Shown here piece by piece: positions 12,681 to 24,529 of a DNA stretch of 64,000 bases. The stretch's first letter is position 1. Each line of letters starts with the position of its first letter. Both the position numbers and the translations under genes were made by a program. The stretch is from Physcomitrium patens (Eukaryota; Streptophyta; Bryopsida; Funariales; Funariaceae). The DNA is taken from positions 5,143,623 to 5,207,622 of the forward strand of contig NC_037269.1 of the NCBI RefSeq assembly GCF_000002425.4, written 5' to 3'. A model generated the notes under the pieces. That model was not told where the DNA came from and made no database searches. It saw nothing but the letters and a program-made list of their open reading frames with translations.

Positions 12681-13674
12681 ATCAGATGTGTTCTATGCAT
12701 TTGGAACAATAAAATTAGTTTGTTTTGAATTTTCTAAAAAACCAAAGTACACAAATGATTTTGGCCATCTTTGATCATCAAGAATATATTTAAGCAAATT
12801 AACACAATTTGTTATCAAGGAATTGTCAAATTTTAAAATTATTTGTTTGACCACATATATTATTATCAATCAATTTGGTTTTAAAGATTGGTGTGACAAC
12901 ATTTAGTGAATAAATTGGATAGCACCTATTTTAAAGATAAAATGATTAATTAAAAAATTAAAAAAAAATATTTTTTTAAAATATTATATTAAAGAATTTA
13001 TTTTTGAATGTTATTATACATCCTAAAGTGCTCTTAGATGGTATTGAATTATAGATTTGTAGTTTAGGTGGTTTGATTTTTTGTATATTTAAGTTCTGAT
13101 AATATTTTAGAAGTAAATAAATTACAATTAAATTTTATATTAAAATAAAATAATATTTTATTTTTCACAAATCAAATCAAATAGCTTCATGTTAATTTCT
13201 TAATATAAATCAATGATCTTGTTTTTATATATTTATAGATATATACAAATGACTTACATTTCTTAAATCAACGTGCTCTCATTATTTCATGAAGTTGTAA
13301 TAAAATTTAACTTTATTAAATTATAGTGCATATCAAGTAAGAATATAATTATAAAAAGTTGATACTAATATTAAAGAAAGAATAAGCTAGTAAGAATATT
13401 CATACCTAAGATAACAAAAATAAAATAAGCATTGGACTTGAAAAAATATATACAATTGTAAGTATTAAAAATAAAAAATTGATAGGTGGACATTCAACTT
13501 TTCTTACATGGACATCCCTCGCATATACATGCTTGTAAATAAAAACTAATATTTTTTAGAAATCATGATTTTTATTATATTTATTATTTTAATAATAAAT
13601 TTTAATATATCCTTATCCATTTATATTCTATGGTTCTATATTATCTCAACCTTGAATTCTTTTCTTCTTGCAAG

Positions 13675-13676
<2 letters not shown>

Positions 13677-13715
<39 letters not shown>
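13677..13715. repeat. (TA)n microsatellite
   Basis: About 19 TA units just left of the first transposon nest. Confidence 0.9.
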
Positions 13716-13719
<4 letters not shown>

Positions 13720-13819
13720 TAATTAAAATACAAAATATTATATTTTATTTTTCTTATTATTCATCAATTTCAAATAAGAATAATAAAAAAATTATTTAGA
13801 ATCAAGATTTGTTATTTTT

Positions 13820-13935
13820 GAGGAGGGTATTATATATATCTTTGAAATTTGTTGAAATATCAAGAATATTCTTATATTCTTGATAATTACAAATCTACCC
13901 TTGAACTTAATAAGATATAAGTAAAATCTTATTTT
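13820..13935. repeat. Left copy of an inverted repeat flanking nest 1
   Basis: The segment around TTGAAATATCAAGAATATTC and ATAATTACAAATCTACCCTT recurs in reverse orientation at about 35655-35785. The two copies bracket the whole 14-35 kb transposon nest. They may be ends of one older element or two dispersed copies of one repeat. Confidence 0.6.
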
Positions 13936-14373
13936 AGTTGAATCTATAGCCCAAATCATATATCACACAAATTTTGGCACAACACTTTTTGCATTCAATT
14001 TCTAGTCTACTTTCTATTCTTGTAGGCAATTGATTTTTTAGGTAGTTTTTTTCATCTCAAAGATAATTCTTAAGCACATGTTTATAGGTTTTTTTTTTGT
14101 CATAGTAGTCATCTTTGAATTTCATATTCTCACTAGTTCTTTTTTTTTTTTTATAAGGTAAGAGGCTTTTGAATGTTACTAAATGTTCTATTGTAATGCC
14201 AAATTGTTGAATTAAAGCCCTAGTTTATTTTATAGCTCAAGATGTATTATACTTTTGGCATTCTTTTTTCACTTTTTTTTCATAATAGGTTAATTATAGA
14301 GATATTTTGTGCTTATAGATCCTACTTCACATGTATAATTTAAAACAATAGTACAAATTTAGCATCAATGTGT

Positions 14374-14890
14374 TGTCAAGGACATGAACATCAAAGAATT
14401 TAAATATCAATATACTCTTGTGACACTCAAAAAGACTAAAAAATCACTCAAAGATGTTATAGTATTAAACTAGAATGGCTATTACCAAAGATAAGAAGAG
14501 TGGAAAGTCTTGAAACAAGACTAAGGACTAGAAAGGCATTGTCAAGAGCAAAGAAGGCTTCACTCTTGCCTCCATATATATTCTTAACTAGGAGCTATAT
14601 GACAATATCTTGTAGGACCTCCAAAACATGTTGACTTTGCAAGACATGTATCTTAATTTATAAAATAAGTTTTTTTATATGTACATCATATAGTTAGCTT
14701 ATTCTACAAGCTATCAATATGTGATTAATTTATTGATGAAGTTTCTATCCTATCAATTAACTATAAATATATATAAAGTCAAAGTAGCATCTATGAAGCT
14801 TATTTAAAAAATATTATGAAATAAATTTATTTTTATCTATTTCTACTTAATCATAAAGGTAAAAATCATAGTAAATATATGTCTATGAGA
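14374..14890 (-). repeat. 3' LTR of B-4
   Basis: In element orientation the LTR begins near the sequence corresponding to TGTCATGGACATA and ends CCTTGACA (plus-strand TGTCAAGG at 14374). A decayed polypurine tract (reverse complement of ttatcttcccttctagg) abuts its inner edge at 14891. It contains the TATA (plus-strand ccatatatat) and the TSS foldback common to family B. Confidence 0.8.
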
Positions 14891-14929
14891 TTATCTTCCC
14901 TTCTAGGAATAAATTCCATGAAGAGTAGT

Positions 14930-17900
14930 CATCATATATTGAGAAGATTCAAGATGTGGCAAATATAATTTGTCACATACTCTGATCTTTCTTCTCTTCA
15001 AAGATGGTTGATATATCCTTTTAGCTATTGATAGTGTCTTATACCAAGGCAAGAAGACCACTCAATTATTTGATTTTTTTTAAGGCCTTGGTAACTTCCT
15101 TAAAATAAAACATTTCAAAAACCATCAAGAGTTGTTTCAACATATAATAAAATCACCAAAGATTGGAAGTTTCTTCTAAGGTCGTGATATCAAATAAGTT
15201 GTATCTTTCCAATTATTCAAAGGAGGGTGTGTAATTCTTAAAGATCTTCATTTTGATTGTGTTGACTTAAAGGTTGTAATAATTGCAATATTTTGTTTAG
15301 TAAGTCAGCAAGTGATAGTTTTTAAATTAAATTTGCTAGTTGTTGGTTTTCCATCTCTTTACCATCATAAATATACAAAAATATCAAATAAGAATAGAAG
15401 ATAGAATACTATCTTTTTTTGGATTTTGTTTCTTTTATAGTAAAGATTTTCTATTCTTTATTTTAGTTTTGATAGATGTCATTGATGAAAAACCTCAACT
15501 TTTTTTGTTGTATTCGTAAGATTCTTTACTCGCTCCCACGTGCATTTACTAATATCATATCAATACCAATAAACAAGATATTTTAACCTATTTCAACACC
15601 GTCTTAAATTTGAAACTTCTTCTACATCAAATTCTTGATTATTATTCACTTTTATAAGAAGATGTGGCATTTGTCTTCTTTTTGAGATATTCATTGTCTT
15701 ATATGGCTCAAGATGAGAGACATGGAATACATGATGGATCTTCATAGATACTAATAGATATAATCAATAAGCAATAGGATTGATTTGTTCACTAATAATA
15801 AAAGATCTAAGCCTACAATAGTCCAACTTATTATAAAGATGAGTAATCTTGATATTACAATAAAGTAATTATATCTTATTATTCACATTGAATTGTGATT
15901 GTTCTTTGTGATAGATATGTGCATTGATTTTTTGTTATTCTTGACCTTCTTTTAATTGTATCTTCATCATTGCATGTAGCTCTAACAAATAATTTTCTAA
16001 ATCATTTGTGATAAGATTATCAACTTTTGAAAAGTCAAAAGTGTCAAGTCATGGATGATAACCATAATTAAAAAAAATATATATCTATTGAATGAAAGAA
16101 TATATCAAATTATTATATACAAACTCTGCCAATGAAAAGGAGTAGTTCAATCATCTTGATGATAATTAATGGTATACCTCAAATACTACTTCAAAACTTC
16201 ATTCATCTATTTTATTTGCCTATTAGTTTGAGAATGAAAAGTCAACAAGAATTTTATATCCACCTTTAATATCTTAAAAAACATTCTTTAAAATCTTGAT
16301 ATAAATTGAGGATCCTTTACTAATATAATATCCTTAAATAATTCATAATAGCAATAGATGTTAAAAAAATGCTTAATTATTTCTTCACCTATGATATATT
16401 TTTTACATTATAAAAAATGTGCCATCTTAGTAAAATAATATTCTATCATAAATATAAAATCATATGAACTTGAGATTAGAAGATCCATGATAAAATCCAT
16501 AGAAACAAAAAACCATGGTTGTTATAAAATAAGTAATCTTTGAAAAAATCCATAAGATTGATGACAAGGAGTTTTGAATCTTGAACAAATATTACATCAT
16601 TGTAAAAAGTCTTTGACTGCCTCCTATATTTGAAGCTACTAAAAATATCTAGATATTAATTCTAAAGTATTATTGTATCCAAAATATCTAATTGTTGGAA
16701 AGTCATGACAAGCTTGAAGAATATATAATCGTATTTTATCTTTTAGAATATATAATCACCTGTCAAACTAGAGTAAATTATTCTTAAACTTAAACTTAAA
16801 AGTATCATGAGATTTAAAAGAATTATTCTTCATATTATAAACAAGAGGATTTAAAGACATATTTGATTGAATTTACTTGACAAAAATTGAATCAATAGTC
16901 AATGCTGATTTTATTGTTTGAAGATGAAAATACTCTGGCTTCAAAAGAATAATTATTTGTTAATTAAAAGCTACATCTCTTTCTTTTGATACAAGATAAG
17001 AATGTCTAAATAGACATTTGATAAATCTTATTATTTTTTAAAATCTATTGTTAAACTTAAAATCAAATTTTGATAAAGATATATTCCAATGGGCTTGATA
17101 ATGATTTAAAATACACACTGACATGAAGTACTTGAGGTTCTTATGATCTATATACATAATAATTGGATTAGAAGCATCTTCTAGATGATGACGACATTCT
17201 TGAAATGAATCCATAATTATGAAAAATTCTTTGTTATGGATATCATGGTTAATTTGAGGTGTTGAAAATTTCTTAGAATGAAAAGCAATTAGGTGGAGTT
17301 TATTATCTACTTCTATTTTTGATAAAACAACACTCTTAACAAAGTTTGATGTGTTTGTTTTTATGAAGAATACCTTAGAAAAATCAATGCGATACAAAAT
17401 TAGAGCAAAAATAAATGCTCTCTTCAAAGCTTCAAAAGTTACTAATACTTCTTTGTTCTATTTAAGTTTGTTTTTATATGTTCAATGTATACAAAGACTT
17501 ATAACTTGAAAAAAGTTCTTAATGAAGATTCAATAATAATAGAAAAATTTCAAAAAATATTATACATCTTTAATTATTTTTGGAACCTTTCAATCCATGA
17601 TATTCTAGACTTTTTTAGGATCCATCATTAATCCTTTGTTAGAAATAATGTACCATAGAAAATCAACTTGAATAGTGTGTAATATATATTTTTCCATCTT
17701 TGCATATAATCTTGCATCTCTAAGTTTTTGTAAGACATAATGAATATGAAGTTCATGTTCTTCTGTGTTTTTAGAATATATTAGAATGTCATCTAAATAA
17801 CAAACAATAAAATCATCAAGAAACTCACATAAGATATTATTCATGAGATGTTGAAAAATAGCTGATATATTTGTGAGTCCAAAAGACATGACATTATATT

Positions 17901-18410
17901 TGAAATGTTTATATCTGATTCAAAAAGAAATCTTTTATTCATATATTTTTTTAATATAGAATAAGTTGTATGCTTCTTATAGATTTATATTTATATAGAT
18001 CTTTACTTGATTAAATTAATCAAGAAGTCCTAAGATCAAAGGTAGGGAATATCTATTCATGATAGTGATCTTATTAAGTCCTTGATAGTCTATGTACATT
18101 CGCAAAGTTCTATCTTTTTTCTTCATAAATAAGATAAGAGCTCATGTTGGAGATTTTCAGTGGCTTATGAAGTTCTTAGCTAAGTTCTCATCAATGTACT
18201 CATTTAGTGTAGCCAACTCATTTTGCAATAAATTATAAATAAGTCTAAATAATAGTTGAGTTCTTTCTTAGAAATGAATTGTATAATCGTAGAGTCAATG
18301 CTCTATAAGAACATCCATATTATTTTTTAAAAAACGTCTTAAAAATCTTGATATTAGCTATTAATATTACTTGACATCTTTCTACCATTAAAAATGAGTG
18401 TATCACCAAT
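14930..18410 (-). pseudogene. B-4 pol, 3' part: RT, RNase H, integrase, chromodomain (dead)
   Basis: Minus-strand fragments read as Ty3/gypsy pol with many stops and frameshifts. RT is at about 17600-18250 (SFGLTNISAIFQHLMNNIL, then CYLDDILIYSKN with the YLDD catalytic motif). RNase H is at about 17040-17430 (IKTNTSNFVKSVVLSK, a decayed form of the family's TDASDFALG-type motif). Integrase and the chromodomain region lie at about 15500-16650. A remnant of the post-pol accessory segment is at about 14980-15250 and still reads xHYQxLKGYINHL with a stop. No function is expected. Confidence 0.75.
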
Positions 18411-18488
18411 AGTGACTCAAAAAACTATTTCAATATTGACATATTTTGGAAAGAATGGTATATTATAAATAAATCATAGTAAATAATA

Positions 18489-19022
18489 TATTATAGACAT
18501 ATACATGTAAACCAATAATTATCTATATGATTAGATAAAAATAAATAAAAATAGGTTAATTCTATGATATCTTCTATAGAAGCTTTATAGACATTTTTTA
18601 GACTTTATAAGTATCTGTAATTGACTTTTTAGATTAGAAACGTGGTGAACAAGTTGGCCATGTGCCATACATGTTGGTAGCTTGAAGAACAAGCTAACTA
18701 TGTGGTCCACACACAAAAAACTTGCCTTGTAAGCTAAGGCATGTGTCTTATAAAGTCAACACATATTAGAAGTCCTATAGAACATCACTATATAGCTCCT
18801 AGTTATATAGTAAATATAGAGGCAAGAGTGAAGTGCTCTTCACTCTTGTTAATTCTTTTATTACTTCTAGTCTAGATTTAATAATCTTTAGTTTTTTTTT
18901 TCTTTTGGCAATAGCCATTCTAGTTTTTTTAATATACATATTACTTTATGCTATTTTGTCACCTTTCTTTTGATATAAAATTTTCAAATTTATGCATCTT
19001 CTTCTAGTTTATGTCCTTGACA
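18489..19022 (+). repeat. 5' LTR of B-5
   Basis: 534 bp, starting TATTATAGACAT (decayed from the TGTCATGGACAT seen in the 3' LTR) and ending CCTTGACA. A TATA-like TAAATATA lies at 18811. The foldback AAGAGTGAAG...CTTCACTCTT follows, then ACTCTTGTTAA at 18842. Confidence 0.85.
18842..18852 (+). promoter_or_regulatory. Predicted RNA 5' end / self-primer of B-5
   Basis: ACTCTTGTTAA starts 31 nt after the TATA-like box and pairs with the 11-nt site at 19025-19035 (10 of 11, the exception being a possible wobble pair). The role is inferred by analogy with Tf1. Confidence 0.6.
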
Positions 19023-19024
19023 CA

Positions 19025-19035
19025 TTGACAAGAGT
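19025..19035 (+). promoter_or_regulatory. Primer-binding site of B-5 (self-priming type)
   Basis: TTGACAAGAGT lies 2 nt inside the 5' LTR. It does not match the TGGTATCAGAGC expected for initiator-tRNA-Met priming but is complementary to the predicted RNA 5' end. Confidence 0.65.
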
Positions 19036-19400
19036 ACGCTTATAATATTAGAGTTTTTTCTCCTCTTGATTAAAAGTAGATTACCTCTTTTTCTTGATAA
19101 GACATAAGTGTATTAGAAGTTGTGGATTATCCTCTTTTAAACTAATATTATTTTTAATATCTTTTTTATTCTCAAGTTCCTTCTTTTACTTGCCTTAAGC
19201 AATATTAGATATTTATTTTTTAAGTATTATCATGATAGAGCTTGTTAAAATAAAGAGTACAAAGGTACAAATATAAGAATAATTAAAGGAGTTAATGCTT
19301 ACAATGCATCAACTTAGTTTATTACCATAAGGAACAATAAGAATAGTAAGAAGTAAAGATATAGATATGACTAGAATTGCTTCAACATCTACATCCAATT

Positions 19401-20057
19401 ATATCCTTTTGCTTATAGTGGAACATCCTTCTGATACTAAAGAACCAAGTGTTATCTTATTTGAGAAGTTTGATGGCACAAATTCAAAATTTTGAAGATT
19501 TATCAATCAAGTATAACTTGTGATTGAACTTCAATTCCAAAGCTATTCAACTCTAAGATCACAAGTTAGATTCATTGGTATACTTCTTTCAAGTTCAATA
19601 TTATTGTGGTTTTTATTTTTTTGAATGATGAGATCCGGTATTAGATAATTTGGAGGCTTTTTTAACAAAGTTTTGATCTATGTATAGAGAACATGATGCA
19701 ACTTATATTGCAACTAATAAGATTTATATTTTGTGATAAGGCAATCAATCTGTAACGTTATATACTTTATAATTTTGACAACTTGTAATTGATATCAAGC
19801 GGAATGATATTGCACTTATTATCCATTTTTATTATGAATTACAATATGAGATAAAAAAATTGATGCTCAACTTACCTGATCCACAAACATTGACTCAAGC
19901 AATTGACTTTGGTATGAAGTGTGACAATCAACTTTTTGAATTTTTATTTGAGAATCTGACAAGACAGCCTCAATGCTATTATAATTCAATAATAATACCA
20001 ATGCTTCTTCAATACATACATTCAAAAGTAAAAGATATGTAAGTTGATGTACTATGT
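19401..20057 (+). pseudogene. B-5 gag, N-terminal part (broken)
   Basis: Plus-strand gag remnant with many stops. Its readable core is MLNLPDPQTLTQAIDFGMKC at about 19863, shared with the other B copies and with element A (LPNPQTLNKAISQAVKCDN). It is interrupted by C-1 at 20058. The zinc-knuckle part resumes after 21296 (LCLYCREPKYTLQYCLKK, where the histidine of the CCHC knuckle is replaced by Tyr). Confidence 0.7.
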
Positions 20058-21296
20058 TGTCGTACTGTAAATACTTACAATATATAAAAATTAGTTAAAA
20101 CATATTATATATTAATAAATCTAGATGTGTGTTAGAGTGGCTAGTAGATTAAATTAAAAGGAGTTGGTATAAGAAACTTTACTTTATTTTTTTACTTGTT
20201 TTGATTTTGACATTAAAAAAATATATATATAGGACCTAAATGTTTAATATGAAGCCTTAGAAGAAGGTGGAAGCCTAAGGATGAAAATCTAAACTAATTG
20301 AAAGGGATGAAAACAAGGCATGGTCGGATGAAGGCAAGAAATGAGAAACTTCATCCCTATTGGTCGAATACCATACCCAATGGGCTTTGAAGAGGCTACC
20401 TGTGACCTTAACAAAGATTTTGGTGACTTTAAAGAGGGAATTTAGAGATTAGAAGCTAAGATTATAAATTTTAGGATTTGGGATACAATTTGTGTATAAA
20501 AATTAGAGAATTTGGAGTTAGGGTGAAGAAGTTATAGCCGTTTGAAGATAATGTATTAATTTAAGATATACTATTACTCTTTTAAGGATACGAGGAGTTT
20601 TACAATAGGTTTTGAAGATCGGAAGGTGCGACTGGAACGGCGATTTCAAGGCCTATATTTTTCACAAAAGAATTATTGCTTTTAGAGTTCATATGAAGGA
20701 GTTATAAAGAGTTGAAGGTGGCGCTTCTAAATCAAAGGCAATAAGTAAGCGGTTTTATTTGTAGTAATGGTTGGAGCCATAACTTGAGTATTCGGACGAA
20801 TTATTGGCTCAAAGTTTTTGGAGAATTTAAATTTTTGTGTTAAGAAGCTATATATATATAAATTTCGTGGCATTTGAGCTTATATTTTGTGAGATATGAA
20901 GAAAATTACACGCGGGTATATAAAGACAAGGGTTTCAAGCGATTGTTAGGGGTTTCAAGATCTGCAATGAATTTGTGGTTGAAAATTATTGTAGAAGTTA
21001 ACAAGAATACATTAGTACCTCATGTAAAATTTGAGTTTGTGTAGATAGTTGGATTAGGAGATATGAAGTATTGAAGTTTGGAAAAATCTCCACATAAGAA
21101 TATACAAGGTTTTGTAGGATTTTATCATATTTTGAGTGTTGTTGGTTATTTGAGGCTTGTGTATTTGGTGTAATTGCTCAAAAAGAAAAAATTTATATAT
21201 AAACTTAGGACTTCTCTTATTTTCAAGCTTGATTGAATAATTAGTGATAGCGAGAAGCCCAACATTTTCTTGAGGCAAACTCTCTCTATCACGACA
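20058..21296 (+). repeat. C-1, solo-LTR-like insertion in B-5 gag
   Basis: 1239 bp starting TGTCGTACTG and ending ATCACGACA, so the tips are inverted (TGTCGT/ACGACA). The flanks are ATGT (20054-20057) and ACGT (21297-21300), a 4-bp duplication differing by one transition. Gag reading frames resume beyond it. It has no coding capacity. It contains a family-wide landmark (CATACCCAATGGGCTT). It resembles C-2 and C-3 over its whole length. Confidence 0.75.
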
Positions 21297-21485
21297 ACGT
21301 TTCAAATCTCTTACTGAACAAAAAAAGACTCATCACCGTTAGGAAGATTTGTGCTTATATTGTAGAGAACCTAAATACACTCTTCAATATTGTCTAAAGA
21401 AGTGATGCAATTATAAAATGAAGAGTATAAATATCAAAAAAGATAATATATTAAAAAATAAAATTATCCAACTACAATAAGGACT

Positions 21486-22114
21486 GTGTGGTTGAAACCT
21501 TATATAACATCTAATCAAGGTCTTATTTTCTTTTTAGAATCCTCTCCTTCTTTTATATTAAAAATTATTTTAGAACCTATATATTATAAAGCCTTTGTTT
21601 TGTTAGATTCGAGAGCTTTAGCGTATTTTTTAGATGAAGAATTTGCTAAAAGACTTAGTATATCTTTAATAAAGAAAACTAAACGTGTTCATGTAGAAGT
21701 CATAGATGGTCGTTTGTTGTCTTTTGGAGATGTTATAGACAAAATCCTTCCTATAGAAGTAATAACCAATGGTCATAATAGTTTTTTGATATTTAATATC
21801 ATTGGATCTCCTTCTAATTCAATCATTTTAAGTTTATTGTACTTGAAAAAATAAAACCTTGAGTAGATTAGATTTCTCGTATTCTCAATTTTTTTAAAAG
21901 TATAACTAAGAATGTAATTAATCAAGTAGAAAATCACAAGTCTAATAAAATTCAACCTGTATTTGTAGGTGCAAGAGCTTTTTTGTATGCTACAAAAAAA
22001 AGATCACCTTTTGTTATTTATGCTACACCCATTTCTAATAATGTAAATACTTCAAGTAGCATTCCAAGCCAATATCAAGAATTTCAGGATGTATTTGAAA
22101 AAAAGAATGCGGTA
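21486..22114 (+). pseudogene. B-5 protease region (broken)
   Basis: The 122-codon open part reads as a retropepsin: VLLDSRALAYFLDEEFAKRL, where the catalytic triplet DSG has become DSR, then KKTKRVHVEVIDGR and PIEVITNGHNSFLIFNIIGS. Downstream (21950-22110) decayed text matches the linker before RT. D-1 interrupts at 22115. Confidence 0.75.
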
Positions 22115-24529
22115 TCATGTTGTGGTTCGGCTACTATATGAAAATAATGTAATTATGTACTTAATATATAATTTACTAAGTAACATGGTGAGAGCCATAT
22201 TCGTAGATTTTAGTTGGTTATAGAATATAATTTGATTATTACCTTCAAAAGAAGTTATTTAAAAAAATTACTATAGAATTTTTATAACTTTAATTTTCTT
22301 TTGATAGTGGCTTTTAAGAGTGGTTTTGGTTGATAGTAACTTCTAAATATTTAGAGTCACCTTTATTAGACATTGGCGATCTTTGAAAATTTATTTTGGT
22401 CCTTTTATTTGATGTTTAGAGCATAAATTATGTAAATCTTATAAGAAAAAAGATTGAAGAAGGGTTTTGGTAGCAAAGGAAGTAATTAGGGCACCAATAT
22501 AGATGAATGGAGATTGATGATAAAAATCTCCACTCCTATTGGTCAAAAATCATGACTAATGGACTTTGAGGAGGCTACCCAAGCCCATAATAGGGTTTAG
22601 GATTAGTTTTTTGGGGCCATTTGAGCTTTGAAGGCTAGGGTTGGCAAGTTTAAGTTTTTGGCTATGGCTTTGGTGCAAATCATATATGATTTGGAGTTTG
22701 TATGAAAGAGATATAGGCACTCAAAGTTAAGATATTGATTTCGGAGCTACTGTCACTCTTTTTAATATAACACACATGTACGGATGGCAATTGAGGTTCG
22801 GCAATTGCGACTCGAGAGAGCACTTTTGCGGCTACATTTTTTGTGTACTTCTTGCTAGATTTCAAATTAAAGTGAAGGAGTTATTGGATTTTGAAGTCAG
22901 TATTTGTAATCTTAGGATAGTAAGTGATCCGATTTATCATCTTCTATATTAAGATCCAAATTATCATCTTTTACCATATAGTCATGTTACAACATGACAC
23001 CATTATTGTATGACATGATTTGCTATCTGGAATTACATTAGATATCTAGCTGTAGAGAATTTAGCTTAAACCTTTATATGAATCTTTTCTTAGCTTCCAA
23101 AACTCCTTTGATTTGCATGAAACTCAAAATATAATAAAATCCCTTTAAAACTTATTTTTCCCGCAAAGGATTTTCTTGTCTCAAACTTTAAAAATTCATA
23201 ACTCTTGATCTAATCATTTAGTTTATTTCAAATTTATAGGATAGGTAGAATTCACTCTTAAATTTTACCACAAAAAAATCAATAAAAAATTCACTTCCAA
23301 TCTTTCAATTCTAGCAAAAATTACTTAAAAAAACTAGATATTGATACCCGAGGAAGGCTGATTATCAACTTGGGTCAAAATCAAACCTTGAAGTACAAAA
23401 CCGAGGGCCTATGGTAATTAGAGGGTTTTTTTGTAGATCAGAGAGTAAGGTTTGATAGCAAACTAGATAGGATTTCTATAAGCATTGGTTTCAGGTGATT
23501 TGGATTTGTAATGACTTTGTAAGAGCTTTATAATATCAAGTTTGTTTTCATATGACTTGGATTTTGTAAAATAAAATAGGGTTGACGTTTCTAGTGATTT
23601 CAATAATTTTTTAATAGATCTATAAGTGAAGTTTTGTAGGTTAATGGTTATAGTTGTGCTTAGCATGTATTATGAATCTTAGCTCGATTTAATGGTTGAA
23701 TTAAGACTTATTGAGGTTTAAATAGATCAAGGTCTCAAAGAGTAGAATTTTAGGTCTAATGAGGATTTTAAAGATTTCTTGCAATTTACTAATTGGATTG
23801 AATTGAAATTTATGTATAAAGATATTAGACTTATTTTTCTTTGTATATGAGAATTTTGAGATCAATCAAATGGTGAAAAAGAGAGATATTAGCTCTAGGA
23901 GATTAGCATCAAGGTCGGAAAAGGATGTCGGCTAATATCCAAGCACGTTTTTGAAACTATCATCTATTTGGTGATTTTGATCCTTTTTTAATTTTTTTGT
24001 GCTTGTTATCAATTTAAATGTTAAAAGACATACAAATTTGGAATTAAAATCAATTGTTCATTCATTAGTAATTGAGATTTAAATTTTTTATAAGAATTAC
24101 TAGGGTTTGATTTAGGATTTGGTTAGGGTTTGATTTAAGATTCAAGGTTTGCCTAGGATTTGATTTAGAGTTTGGTTAAGATTTGGTTTAGGATTTGTTT
24201 AGAATTTAAGATTTAGTTAGTTTTTGGCCTAAAGTTTGAATGAAGTCTAATAGGATTTTAACTAGAATTAAATTAAGATTGAATTGAGATATATTTGAGA
24301 TATATTTGTGATCATCCTAATATTTTTTTAAGATTTCTTATTATTTCTTTGCAATTCCTTTGAGATTTCATTGAATTTGATTAAAGCGTGATTAGTATTA
24401 TTATGGTCTAATTATAATTTATTTAGTATTCTATTAGAGTTAGGATTTTCTTGTTGCAATTTTCATTCTACTTTCCACAGCTAAGTGCTCGAAGCATTCT
24501 CAAGCAAGACTTCACGTATTACGATAGCA
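22115..24529 (+). repeat. D-1, second long insertion in B-5
   Basis: About 2.4 kb between the protease and RT of B-5, beginning TCATGTTGTGGTTCGGC and ending ACGATAGCA. It has possible 4-bp flanks GGTA (22111-22114) and GATA (24530-24533). The first 0.8 kb resembles the C repeats (pattern ATATAGGCACTCAAAGTTAA...ACTGTCACTC). The rest is different, with a run of degenerate GGATTTGATTTAG-like units near 24080-24250. No coding region was found. Boundaries are less certain than for C-1. Confidence 0.5.

Larger units (their letters stand above)
7911..14373. other. Intergenic spacer upstream of the GT47 gene
   Basis: The first 1.5 kb (to about 9450) is GC-richer and should contain the GT47 promoter and 5' UTR. 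A 69-codon open frame at 8829-9038 (Ser/Arg-rich, with GRGRREPKQNSV near its end) and several overlapping frames near 9035-9457 are not convincing genes, because they arise from a GGA/CAG-rich stretch. From 9.5 to 14.4 kb the DNA is very AT-rich with (TA)n arrays, poly(T) runs and one perfect hairpin. I see no gene there. Confidence 0.6.
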
